Shown piece by piece: positions 46,401 through 57,000 of a stretch of DNA of 64,000 nucleotides; the first letter of the stretch is position 1; each line of letters opens with the position of its first letter. This DNA is from Amyelois transitella (Eukaryota; Arthropoda; Insecta; Lepidoptera; Pyralidae). The stretch spans positions 1,612,001-1,676,000 of the forward strand of contig NC_083513.1 in NCBI RefSeq assembly GCF_032362555.1, read 5' to 3'. Under the pieces are notes generated by a model. It made no database searches and had not been told where the DNA came from. It saw only the letters and a program-made list of their open reading frames with translations. Both the position numbers and the translations under genes were made by a program.

Positions 46401-49400
46401 AATCCGTTGATACTAAACACATGTTCACCGCCCGACCGCGCGGTCGAGCGGTGCTCTCGCCGCCACCGCCTCTCCGCGCGGACGGCAGCGCGGAGGGGCG
46501 GCACCTCACACACGTGGCACCGCATAACCGCGCGGAACATCGTTGAAGCAAGACGTGTCGCAATTTAAAAATGGATTTCGATGTCGAAAAGTTTATTTCA
46601 GAGATTCAAAGTCGCTCTGCTATCTGGGACATGAAAAGCACACAATATAGTGATAGACTCCTAAAACTGAACAAGAAGCTTTTCTTCCGGCGAAATACAA
46701 GGACGCATGTTTGTATTTACTCCAGAAATTGCTTTCCTTATTTTTGCTAACAAATAATCAAATGAAGAAGTGGACATTCGCGTATAATTAAAAAATTTAT
46801 CTTCGTATTTTCTCAAACTTTTATAGAATAACATGAATGACCCATTTAGAGTTCTGCTTCGTAAAAATGGATGAACCCAGTATCTTCTTATTTTTTTCTT
46901 TCTGCGCCATAAAAGCCAGATTGCTGCCACCACTTCAGCGTCCATTCTTGCCAGCGTCTGCAATCAAACTGGTCAAAACCGCGTTAAATCCATCCGCGCG
47001 TACAGGCGCGTAAACCGCCTTACCGCGCGGTGCACCGCTGCGAAATCCGCGTTACCGCCACCGCCCTCCGCGGCGGTGCGCGGTGCCGTGTGATAATCGC
47101 CTTCCAGTCAACCTTTGGGTGGAAGGAAACCAAACAGGAGATTGGCGTATAAGAACAGTTTTGAGAGAGAATAAGACCAATTGCACCTTCTTCCTCGCTA
47201 CCTATTCACACGTTTTTTTGAGGGGTCGGCTCAGTATGTTAGTTTCTTATTCGCTTGACACTCACACTTCACTTCACTTCACATCTCTTTAATCTTTAAA
47301 GTTGCCTGTCTGATATCAATCTATTTTAGAAATCTTCTCGGAAAGTATCCAAATGTAGTTGTCACAGGCTCTTTTTCTGTCCTTCCAAATAAAACTGATT
47401 CCAGTCAGGTAGGCTAGGTAAAAGGAGGTAGTACATACACATTCATTAATCACGCCTCTTTTCCAGAGGGGTAGGCAGAGACCTCATCTTTCCACTTGCC
47501 AAGATCCCTGCATATCTACTTCTTTCGCTTCATCCACAATTATAACTCTCTTCATGCAAGCTCGGCGGTTTCGGGTACTACTGACCTAGCCTTTTGGTAG
47601 AACGTCTTCGATTTGATCAAGGTACCTTCGCCTAGGCCTTCCCATTTCAACAGTCCCATTCACACTCCCTGTATATTTGCTTTGTCAACTTGCTTTCATT
47701 AATCCTCTCGACATGACCAAGTCATCTAAGAATTAACTTTTCTATACTATTACTAGCTGTCCCGGCAAACGTTGTTTTGCATTTGTGGGTATAAAAATTG
47801 ATTTCGGCCGATATCTCACACCTACTCAATATGCTCACAAAATTTCATGAGAATCCGTCAAGCCATTTCGGAGGAGTACGGGAACGAACAATGTGATACG
47901 AGAATTTTACATATAAGATTATTAAGTACTACCTTCTTATCGGAGAAATTGTAAATAAAAATACCTAAGTTGTATATCATGAAGAGTGTAGTGAAGACAA
48001 TGATGCTGGATACCACAGCGATTTCATCCGGCCACTCCAGGGGGAACATGGTGTGGTAGCTTGCACCTCATAAAAGAATCAAATTTGTAAATTGATCAAA
48101 TTCCATTCTAACATTTATAAGTACTAAGTATACTACCTACTTAATATTGGGGAACTATATTTTCTATCACCAAAATTTATATTTGTCATCAAGTTGTATC
48201 ACCTAATAAATAGATCTATCGCCACGAAATATTTTCGTTCTCAGATAAACAAAAATTGTTCCCAGGTATGAATTATCAAATTAATGTTAATATATGTGTA
48301 AAATAAGAGATCGACAACCAATAAAATTATATTGAATTACATGAATATAAACTTCGTTCTTATAATAATAGTTTTGTTACTTAAATAATAGCTCTGTGCT
48401 CAGAATGGTAGATCTGTCACCAAATAAATCGATTATCGATCCCTGACTGCGACTCCTTTTTATTTGATATTTTGTCACCAATACAGTAGTAACATTTTAT
48501 TTCATTCAGATATTAAATTAATAGTATTCGTTACCAATTTAATACATCAATTTATAATTTTAATGAAAAAATGATCAAAGGGGCGGAGACAAATTGGCGC
48601 GCTTTAAAAATTGACCAATCCGGCATCAACGATGGGTAGTAGTTAACTATTGATTATTTTAACTTTAATTATAAGTGTTTTATCTACTATTCTGCTAGCC
48701 ATAAGCCAGCTATTTTAAACCAGCGCTGATTGTTCTGTGGTTATTATTTTTAAGAATAAATATTGATTATTTTAACTTTAATTAAGTGTTTTATCTACTA
48801 TTCTGCTAGCCATAAGCCAGCTATTTTAAACCAGCGCTGATTGTTCAGTGGTAATTATTTTCAACAATAAATATTGATTATTTTAACTTTAATTGTTTTA
48901 TTTACTACTCTGCTAAAAATTTTATTTAAATATAATTTATACTACCAGTGGAAATTTAGAACCTTGGGAGTCTAGTTAAGTAGCAGAATCTTTTGGTTGA
49001 AACGATGATGACAACCCTAATTTTTTATTTGAACTTAATGCAATTTTCTAGTAACATAATATGATTTATTGGTGATCTCTTTAAATTAGTTTGCTTAAAT
49101 ACTTATTAGGACACACCTATTATAATACATACAAAAACATTTATTTGGTACTAGACCTTATATCTCAGGATTTTAGGTGATTTATTGTGGAACTGATTTT
49201 GCATTGTTTGGTGACTACATTTTGGTGACAGATCTACTATGTTGAGGACAAACCCTATTATTTAAGAAACACAAAACTAATTAAATTGGTGATAGCTTAA
49301 ATGATACCCTTAATATTGTAGGTACATGAGAAAGTTAATTTCTATATACTATATGTAGACATGTAGGTATGTTTAGGTGGACTTTTTCTCGCAATGTCTT

Positions 49401-52155
49401 TAAACAAACTTTACAGTAATAGAGCATTAAAATAACTAAATGTATCTTTTATAAAAATAAGACTTTTATTACTTACCATAATAATTAACACTTACCAAAA
49501 AATGAGGAGAGACATACATAAATGCCAGCTCTGTAGCGCTTTATTATCGGCACTAAAGTCAGATTTCTCCCGTCGGATATGTTCAGAAAATGCGTGTATC
49601 CTCTCTCTGGGTAGCCGTTTCCTAAAAGTTAATTAAGGAGAATAAATAAATAAATAAATAAACAGACAGTAACAGAAACATTTATAGAATTCGATATATC
49701 GGAGAAAGTATAAAGACGTCTTAAAGGAAGGAAAAGTTTAAAATGTTACTCGTACTAAGAAGAAGCTACTATTAGAAGTTCTACATATTGAAGCTTTGAA
49801 ACTTTCAGCCAACATTGCACGGTCTATTAGTTAATCATAACAAGCTGTCATTAGGTGTTGGAGCTTTAAAAATTTTGAAGCTTATATTAAGAATGTACCT
49901 ACCTATCTAAATAAAGTCTGTAGAAAACGAACAAGCGGTGACATTCTATTAGAAATAAGAACTTACGGTAAAGGTGGAGAACGGGACAGACGTAGAGGTA
50001 GCAGCAGCACACGTGCGTGATCACCATAAACATGGCCGCCTGCCGGACCACGCCCTGCCAGATGTACGAGCTGACGAAAAGCTGGAAATTGTTGTGACTT
50101 TACACAGTTTTCAAATTGGACAAAGCAAAACAAATATGCGGGGATCGTAACAAGTGGATCGTAACATGTGCTTAATTTGTCACCACCTAGAAAGCGGCAT
50201 GATTTAACATTGCCTAGTCAGATTAAATTGATTGAACATTAATTAGTTCCTTTGTCTCTCACCTAAATGAGAGACAAAGGGACTAGAAGGCCTAGGTATT
50301 AACTAAGTGTTTTGTAAAACACTTAGTTGTGTGCACTGGCATGTTTTGGTAACTAGTAAAAAAACACCTTTGTGAACCTCTTCAAATCACGCAAGATAGT
50401 GCATATTCGAGCAAGCTTTAACATAGCGAAGATGTGAGCTGCCAGCATAAAGTGGCGATCATGGTACTCCGTAGGCAAGAACTTGAGCAGGCAGAAGGCT
50501 ATGGGCAGACTCGACAATAAGTCCAAAATGAACCAGCTGCGGAGGTAATGCCTGGAAATAAACGTTACACTTTTAAGACGTTACGTATGATGACTGATGA
50601 TTTAAGAAGTCGTCTATGATAGAATTTTGTATTTGTAAACATTATTTCAGTACCTAAAGAAAATTTAACTGTTTAAAATTCCTTAACCATAATGGGAGTC
50701 CAGCTTCATAGCGATCGGAAGCATGTCAAACTTTTCGAGTCCCGTTGTACAAAAGATGTTTAGACTTCCTTGTGTACCTAACTCAATCATATTCTGGTAG
50801 CTTTTAAGTTATAATTGAATCTATTTTTACATATCCATTTCTTAATTTTCAATGTAAATGTGCATCATTATCTATTTGAACATTACCTACAATAGTAGAC
50901 TAACCTTATAATGCGTCTTCTGTTCAGAATGATGCTTCTCTCGTACCCCACGTAGCCAGTGTTGAACTTTATCATGACGCTTATCAAACAGAACACGTCA
51001 AGTGCCAAGATGATGTAGTCAGTGACGACGACTTCGAACTTCACTGGCACCGGGGGAACGTTGATGGCCAGGCGGAAATGTGACGCGAAGATGTGAGACA
51101 AGTTGATCAAAATCATAAAACTGTTCCAAGTGAAACTGCAGGAAGAAGATAAATTAGGAATCTGGTCACATTTATATCAGCCCCGTCCAAATGAGTTTGA
51201 GTAGTTAGCACATATTTTATGAGGATATAAATAGTTCAGTCTTAATCATTATGATTGGTCTTTTCCAATAACTAGAACTAGCTTAGATAGTCTTTATATT
51301 AAACTGCAGTAAATATGTGGAAGTTTTTTGGCATGATTCTTTGAGTGATTCGACAATCTTTTAAGAGATTTAGTTGTGTGTTCTAATTATAATAGTCTTC
51401 TCTGTGGTTAAGTGACTTATCGCTGCTCTTACGGTAAGGGAAAACATCGTGAGTAAACCTGTAGATACATTCAGGCAACTGGATGTGTTACCATGATCGA
51501 TCCAATACGGGTTAGGTTTACCTGAAAAGGTTGCGGTGATCAGATGGGAGTTGCGTGTAAAAACCTGACTCACCCAATCCAGGATCCATTGTCAGGGGCA
51601 TAGAATAGAATAGAAAAGAATAGAATAGATTTATTATCAAAATTGGATACAAGGTATCACTTATTGACGTCAAATCACTTAAATCTAATTATAACTACTA
51701 CCGCTTCCAAAGCACGTGTAGAAGAAGCGGCGGAACAAACTACACTGCAGCATTTTCATCGAACGTCAATATACAAATATAGATCTCTTAATCATGGATA
51801 CCCCGGGCTCATCTCCAGAGTGGTGAGTATGCAACCGGGACTATAAGTTAGAAGGAAAATGCAGAAGATGATATACTTACAATTACCTAAAAATAAATAA
51901 GGGTCAGGTCAAAAATACCCGAAACCGCCGAGCTTGCATGAAGAGAGTTATGTATGTATGTATGTAAATAAGAACAGACCTGAACCAGCTGAGTGGATGT
52001 ATAACGAAGGTGTATTTCTCGTACTGCTGCCTTTGTCTCTCAGCGACCACGGCGGGGTAGCTGCGGAAGTGGTCGTAAATCTGCGGGTGCGACGGCGAGG
52101 CTTCGAAGGACTTCAGTAGGAAACGGACAGGCTTTGAATACGTCTTGGGTATCAT
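43413..52155 (-). CDS. HCN/CNG-related cyclic-nucleotide-binding channel, 12 exons
   Basis: Six-transmembrane, one-pore cation channel with a cytoplasmic cyclic-nucleotide-binding domain. Exons: 51980-52155, 50905-51135, 50368-50551, 49967-50081, 49496-49621, 47965-48066, 45881-45954, 45671-45788, 45065-45183, 44615-44719, 43976-44103, 43413-43608, giving 557 residues. Hydrophobic segments: S1 about 60-80, S2 about 93-118, S3 about 140-160, S4 about 172-197 (MLKLARICTILRDLKR, fewer charges than HCN), S5 about 207-230, S6 about 293-318. The pore reads CLSSFFGASYHTMFP, with neither GYG (HCN) nor GET (CNG). C-linker RYYELMNEVEAYMRQKQFP; binding domain with HFGEVALIM (FGE 460-462) and KRVASV (R472, the phosphate-binding Arg; the usual Thr is Val). 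ATG follows an acceptor, so 5' UTR exons may lie upstream. Likely an insect-specific divergent member (inference). Confidence 0.88.
44285..44420 (-). repeat. S3 fragment, channel intron
   Basis: ACTACATCTTTTCACTTGCT, CATACTTCTTTCGCTTCATC and CACATTCATAACTCTCATCG. Confidence 0.55.
44800..44925 (+). repeat. S6 variant b fragment
   Basis: GCAAAGAAATAATGGAATAT, GAAAAAAACGGGGAAAATTA and TTCCACGCGGACGAAGTCGC, then GGGCACAGCTATT. Confidence 0.65.
45222..45310 (-). repeat. S3 tail fragment
   Basis: ATACATACATATATAAAATC, ACGCCGCTTTCCCAGAGGAT and AAGGCAGAGACTACATCTAC. Confidence 0.55.
46571..46690 (+). pseudogene. N-terminal MADF-domain fragment of Harbinger ORF
   Basis: ATG at 46571 opens MDFDVEKFISEIQSRSAIWD followed by MKSTQYSDRLLKLNKK. 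This is the start of a MADF (Myb/SANT-like) domain: FI..I..RP.IWD....YSDR. It breaks off after about 40 residues, so the DNA-binding partner protein of the element is truncated. Divergent from the transposase fragment, as in autonomous Harbinger elements. Confidence 0.6.
46661..46963 (-). pseudogene. N-terminal fragment of Harbinger transposase
   Basis: A 100-residue open frame. It contains RRYWVHPFLRSRTLNGSFML and FFNYTRMSTSSFDYLLAKI, the typical N-terminal helix-turn-helix region of PIF/Harbinger transposases. The catalytic DDE domain is absent; the element has been internally deleted. Confidence 0.75.
47440..47735 (-). repeat. S3 LINE-like 3' end, longest copy
   Basis: CACGCCTCTTTTCCAGAGGG, CTTTCGCTTCATCCACAATT, GCTCGGCGGTTTCGGGTACT, then beyond other copies CGTCTTCGATTTGATCAAGG and CCCATTTCAACAGTCCCATT to ATGACCAAGTCATC. 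Reads further into the parent LINE than any other copy here. Confidence 0.7.
47752..47925 (-). repeat. S6-class fragment
   Basis: CTAGCTGTCCCGGCAAACGT, then AAATTTCATGAGAATCCGTC and ATACGAGAATTTTACATATA, ending 40 bp from channel exon 47965-48066. Confidence 0.55.
48150..49320. repeat. Probable AT-rich element with CACCAA-type inverted ends
   Basis: TTTCTATCACCAAAATTTAT near the left end pairs with AATTAAATTGGTGATAGC near 49290. TAGATCTGTCACCAAATAA at about 48413 is inverted as TTTTGGTGACAGATCTAC at about 49205. Short GTCACCAA/TTGGTGAC words recur throughout. No coding frame. Exact ends uncertain. Confidence 0.4.
48648..48915 (+). repeat. 112-bp direct repeat, 2.4 copies
   Basis: Units start TATTGATTATTTTAACTTTA at 48648, 48761 and 48872, and contain TCTGCTAGCCATAAGCCAGC and TTTTAAACCAGCGCTGATTG. 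They lie inside the CACCAA-rich element of the channel intron. Confidence 0.85.
50249..50328. repeat. Two adjacent perfect hairpins
   Basis: CCTTTGTCTCTCA, loop CCTAAA, TGAGAGACAAAGG (50249-50280), then AACTAAGTGTTTT, loop GT, AAAACACTTAGTT (50301-50328). Each has 13-bp perfect arms. They sit 39 nt downstream of the donor of channel exon 50368-50551. Confidence 0.85.
51395..51600 (+). repeat. S4 repeat, copy 2
   Basis: GTAAGGGAAAACATCGTGAG, TAAACCTGTAGATACATTCA, GGATGTGTTACCATGATCGA and CTGACTCACCCAATCCAGGA, aligned with 39455-39745. S5 follows directly. Confidence 0.75.
51603..51785 (-). repeat. S5 repeat copy
   Basis: ATAGATTTATTATCAAAATT, GGATACAAGGTATCACTTAT, GAAGCGGCGGAACAAACTAC and CATTTTCATCGAACGTCAAT. 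Preceded by AGAATAGAAAAGAATAG. Confidence 0.8.
51898..51968 (+). repeat. S3 fragment with internal deletion
   Basis: GGGTCAGGTCAAAAATACCC and GAAACCGCCGAGCTTGCATG, then AAGAGAGTTATGTATGTATG: the body joins the tail directly. Confidence 0.65.
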
Positions 52156-52231
52156 GCTGTCAGAACCTAATGGTAGTAACAGGAATTCGCACTGTATACC
52201 AAGTTTGTAGCTATATTTGTTAGTTTGTAAT

Positions 52232-52498
52232 GTAAGGGATATGCCGTGTGGTTCATGGCACCAATACATAAAATAATAGGACCACTCCATCTCTTTCCCA
52301 TGGATGTCGTAAAAGGCGAATAAAGGATAAGGCTTACAAACTTAGAATTTTTTTAGGCGATGGGTTACCTGTCACTATTTGAATCTCAATTCTATCATTA
52401 AGCCAAATAGCTGAACGTGGCCATTCAGTCTTTTCAAGACTATTGACTCTGTCTACCCTGCAATGGATATAGACGTGACCATATGTATGTATGTTGTA
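52232..52498 (+). repeat. S2 repeat, full length
   Basis: GCCGTGTGGTTCATGGCACC, CCATGGATGTCGTAAAAGGC, AATCTCAATTCTATCATTAA and CCATTCAGTCTTTTCAAGAC, with an ATATGTATGTATG tail. Confidence 0.85.
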
Positions 52499-52844
52499 AG
52501 GGATAATCTTTGAAAATATCGAGCTGATTGTGAAAATTATTTCACTGTTAAAATAAATAAATTTTGTAAGTTACATCTTACCTATATCTAAAGTACATTT
52601 GTGTTTCTTACGCAGCATTTTAATTACCTACAGGTGTGTAGTTCAATAATTACTTATCTTAATATTCTTTCGAGACGATAGGTTTCTGATTGTCAGCAAA
52701 TTATTCTGACAAAACAGAAAGATGTTGGCAATCGATATTGCAAAAGCCAAGAAACTTTTCAGAAAATCCTCTTTGGTTTTTGAACCGACTTTGCTAGAAG
52801 GAGTTTTGTGTATTCAAGCTTTCAGGAGTTTATTTACCATTTTA

Positions 52845-53097
52845 CCACATATACTCACGTCTATATCCCTTGCGGGGTACACGGAGCCAACAGTCTTAAA
52901 AAACTCATAGGCCACATTCAGCTTTTTCGTTTAATGATAGAATTGAGATTCAAATAGTGCTAGCCTGTCGCCTAAAAGAAGAATTCCAAGTGTATAAGCC
53001 TACCCCTCAGTCGCCTTTTACGACATCCATGGGAAAGAGATGGAGTGGTCCTATTATATTTTCTATTGGTGCCGGTAACCATACGGCACATTTACAA
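52845..53097 (-). repeat. S2 repeat, full length
   Basis: CACGTCTATATCCCTTGCGG, CGCCTAAAAGAAGAATTCCA, CCATGGGAAAGAGATGGAGT and GGTGCCGGTAACCATACGGC. Confidence 0.8.
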
Positions 53098-53102
53098 TTA
53101 TT

Positions 53103-53210
53103 AGCGACTTCTATATGCCGGAAGTCACAACATCCAATCACGCGATGCTATCATCCAATCCAAGCGAAGTGTCTAAATCGCGCAAGCTAAGATTTCACGG
53201 ATTGAATCAT
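53103..53210 (+). repeat. S7 repeat, copy 2
   Basis: CCGGAAGTCACAACATCCAA, TCACGCGATGC, TAAATCGCGCAAGC and AAGATTTCACGGATTGAATC, aligned with 10431-10550. It lies directly beside an S2 head. Confidence 0.55.
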
Positions 53211-53499
53211 CTATACTCGTATAACCTCCGACACAACATCGCCGGAGCCGCGTCACATATATTTTGTCGAGGAAATTGATTAATAATCCCGTAGGTGTCA
53301 TTTCATATCATCCTTCTTTTTTTTGCCATCTTCAATTTTCTTTTGCTAATTTGTAGAAATTTTATGAAAAAACGGGTAAGTTTTCATTTGAGTAGTTTGC
53401 AATTCACACAGGATTATCCCGGGCTCCGAAACACTGCTGTAGAGGGTGCAACCGGGAACATGCAGAGGTGAAAGAGAGAGGCGAAAGGTGAGGGAAGAA

Positions 53500-53705
53500 A
53501 ATATACATTAGTCACGCCAACATTCCTCGCGGGATAGACAAAGCCTACAGTCTCGAAAAGAGTAATAGGCCAAGTTCAGCTGTTCGGCTTAATGATAGAA
53601 TTGAGATTCAAATAGTGACACGTTTCTAGTTCATCGTCTAAAAAAGCAATCCCAAGTTTATAAGCCTATCCCTTAATCACCTATTGTAAAGTGCCGGACA
53701 CACGG
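53500..53705 (-). repeat. S2 repeat, diverged
   Basis: TTAGTCACGCCAACATTCCT, GATAGAATTGAGATTCAAAT, CCAAGTTTATAAGCCTATCC and AAGTGCCGGACACACGGCA. Confidence 0.65.
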
Positions 53706-54032
53706 CAACGGTGTGTGTGTGAGAGAGAGTGAAATACGGGAGGTAAGGAAAGAAAACACTGGACACTGATTTCTTAAATTAGATTTATTTAACAATATTT
53801 ACATATATACTTAATACTTACATATCTTTAAAACTTCAGTTAAAACGAGTCTTGGATAGTTTGTTCACAAAATGCTATATTTTTCCTTTTTTTTTAAATA
53901 ATAATTTCAGATTAATATCGACCACGTAATGTACAATTTTTACAAATATTTATACTTAGCTCAAGTACGTACTTACAAAATATTTTTTTATCGACTCGTG
54001 TTATTGTCATTTATAGAGGGATATCATCTGGA

Positions 54033-57000
54033 TCACCTCCTGAAGTTGCTTTGTGAGAACTCTGGACTGAAGGGGCTCGTGTTAAAGCCGAACTGATTAC
54101 TGTGGGTGGCAACACTCGCATTTGACTGAAACAAAAACATGACAATTGTTGATGATAATTGATAATTAATTTATTGTTGCTAACAACTGTGACTTGCCGC
54201 TTTTTACTGAATTATCTATTTCCTTTATTGTTTGCCGGTTAACTGAGAGAAGAGATCCCTTCATGGGATAAGTCCGCCATTGCAAGTGATTTGTTTCTTT
54301 TATAACTATGTAGGTACTTACTATTTTCTTGTTACTGTGTAAATTTTTATGCAATAAAGATATTACAAACAAACAACCGAACAATCTCCTCTCAAAAACC
54401 ATTTTTTTTTTGTTACAGAATCTCTGAAATTTCTCGGGAACAATGTCTCGAAATAAAGTATGATTATGATATTGAAGGGATTTAGAATCACATTCTAATT
54501 GTAAATAATTCTAAATGGAATTCTGAAAATGATCGTATTTACCGGTACGATGCCTTCGTCCGTGCGGCTGGGTCCCGGCGGAGAGAACTCCTGGCTGAAC
54601 TGCTCCAGGTCTTCCACTCCGATCAGGTCGGAGTCCCCGGATGTGTCACTGTTACAATAAATTAAATTAAATCACTCTTCGCATCTAACAATTCTTGTTA
54701 TTTTTATTTTTTAGTTATTCGGGCACTCGGGCTGTTTTGGGTGTTAATCATATCTTTACAACGATTTTGTAGCACGATGCCTACAATCGTTATTCGCTCA
54801 ATTTCCAATAACCTCAAACAATCGGTAGCGATATTCTTACTGTAGGGAGGAACCTTCTTTGGCCACTCTCAATTTCACTCCGCTATTTTACGAATGCTTA
54901 AACCATTTAAGCTCCAAAACATAAAAACCCGCCACCATTTAAAAAGATCGATGAATCGGATTACTTACCTAAATCCTAACTCGTTCATTTGCCATGTGGT
55001 TCCCGGCACCAATAGAAAAAAGAATAGGACCACTCCATCTCTTTCCCATGGATGTCGTAAAAGGCGACTAAGGGATAGGCTTACAAACTTGGGATTCTTT
55101 TTTAGGCGATGGGCTAGCAACCTGTCACTATTTGAATCTCAATTCTATCATTAAGCCAAATAGCTGAACGTGGCCATTCAGTATTTTCAAGACCGTTGGC
55201 TCTGTCTACCCCGCGAGGGGTATAGACATGACCATATGTATGTATCTATTAATAACTTACCTTATAGCGTCGAAGTCTGGCGCCCTGATGGCCTCGTTCC
55301 AGATAGGGTTGGAGCCTTCGACCGCGTGCTTGTTGGTCCCCGGCGCGAGTCCGGCCCGGTTCAATCCCGAGTCCACGGACCCGTACTTCGTCATAGACAA
55401 CGCTTGCAGACGACGGTTGAGCCTTCCAGAGACAATTATTGGTTAAATAGGGGGGGGAACATGCAATAATTTGAGTTTTGATTTCATTTCAAAGAATTCC
55501 AATGTGAAATAGGTCTTAACATATTTAAAAAATTAAAACAATCTAATTTCGTTCTAAGTTCTAAGTTTGAATTTTCGCGCCAAAACGGACCTACACTTCC
55601 AATGACGTTGAAATTGAAAGGTAGAAAGACGTATAAAGAGGCTTCATAGTCAAAAAGATTCGGATTCAGAAAAGGATTCAGAATGGTAAACTATACTTAA
55701 TATTGTAAAGCTGAAGAATTTGTTTGTTTTTTTGCACTAATCTCAGGAACTACTGGTTCGAATTGAAAAATTTTTGTTTTGAATAAACCCTTTATCGAGA
55801 AAGGCTTTAGGCTATACAAAATCACGCTGCAACTTTTAGGAGCGAAGAATTAATGGAAAATGTGAAAAAAAAAAACGGGGAAAATTATTCATCCTTGAGG
55901 GCTTCAATGATGCCCACAATAACTATTCCACGCGGACGAAGTCGCGGGCACAGCTAATACAAAATAAATGAATTACAGAGCGCAACGTGTAGCACTGTAA
56001 GATTGAAGAACTAGTAATACGTGTCTTAAAGTTCTTGGGCAAAGCTGTGAATGTATAAATGGTTAACTGTCTGCAAGGATATCGTTATGTTTTAAGTTTT
56101 TGTTTGGTAACTAGCGAAATCCTTCTGAATAAACATTCATTTATTTTTTTCATAAACACAGGCACGTCTTAACCCTAGATTCATAACCTTATCTAAGAGG
56201 AACATTATTCATAAACATTCATCTCACAGACGACTATATTCAAATGATGGGTTTAGAGGTACTTGTGAATAAAACAAATTAATCAAGTATGGCACTGTTT
56301 AATATGTTTAATTACCTAACATAAATATAAATGACTTAATTAAAATTAAATTTCATCCGCACATTCCACACACATGAGGCCGCGATGGTCCATACACATA
56401 TATTTTTTGCATTGCTTGCATTGGAACCTTGTCATACGTCGTTTTTTATAATCACAATAACCGCAAACCTTTTTTTGGGTACCACTAGGACCAGCTGTAT
56501 CAATGGAAGGCGTTTCACCCAAAATTTCAGCGATTTTCCTTTTTAGGCATCTCTTCAAAGTTGGCATTTCGCGTCTTTTACGTAACCACGGTTCGGTCAA
56601 CTTCTCCGAAACATCCTTCACGAAACATCGTCTGCTTGTAGGTTTTCGCCCTAGTTTTACATTATTATGTACGTATATAACGTATGAGTTTATAATTGCC
56701 ATATTTAGTATACCATAGAAGTAGCATAAGGGCCATCTTTGGGTTTTTCTACTACAAGACATACTTCCACACATTTGGTCGAACGTATCCACAGCACCTT
56801 TCGTCGAATTGTAGAACTCAATCATTTCCGGTTTCCCAGAAGCTGCAAGAGTACCATTCCCGTGAATGGTAGAAAGCAAGAAAACGTTCTTGTTATTTTT
56901 AGGCTTGTATGATACTAGCGTACACTGCCGATCATAACAAAATACAGATGAACCTATAGGCCTTTCTTTGATCTGAACTAACTCAGGCGGTATTTCGCGT

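Larger units (their letters stand above)
46326..47101. mobile_element. Non-autonomous PIF/Harbinger element in channel intron
   Basis: Terminal inverted repeats are perfect for 34 bp: the left end GGCGATTATCACACGGCACC... (46326-46359) equals the reverse complement of the right end (47068-47101). The triplet TTC flanks both sides (46323-46325, 47102-47104), matching the 3-bp duplication of Harbinger elements, although the usual target is TWA. Total 776 bp. Subterminal CCGCGCGGT motifs recur. It carries only the beginnings of two Harbinger proteins (listed separately). Dominant GC-rich ends contrast with the AT-rich host DNA. Confidence 0.85.
52156..54032. other. Region upstream of the channel and downstream of the cadherin
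   Basis: Contains the channel's 5' flank, three S2 copies, one S7 copy, and (after about 53.76 kb) the probable cadherin 3' UTR. No coding exon is recognised, but short 5' exons of the channel could be hidden here. Confidence 0.5.

Noticed and set aside
47858-47964. Extension of channel exon 47965-48066 to the frame's natural end
   Set aside because: Continuing to SDKK and the donor at about 47935 leaves the next exon out of frame. The donor TTAG|gtattt at 47964 restores it (YNLVFLMKVYF).
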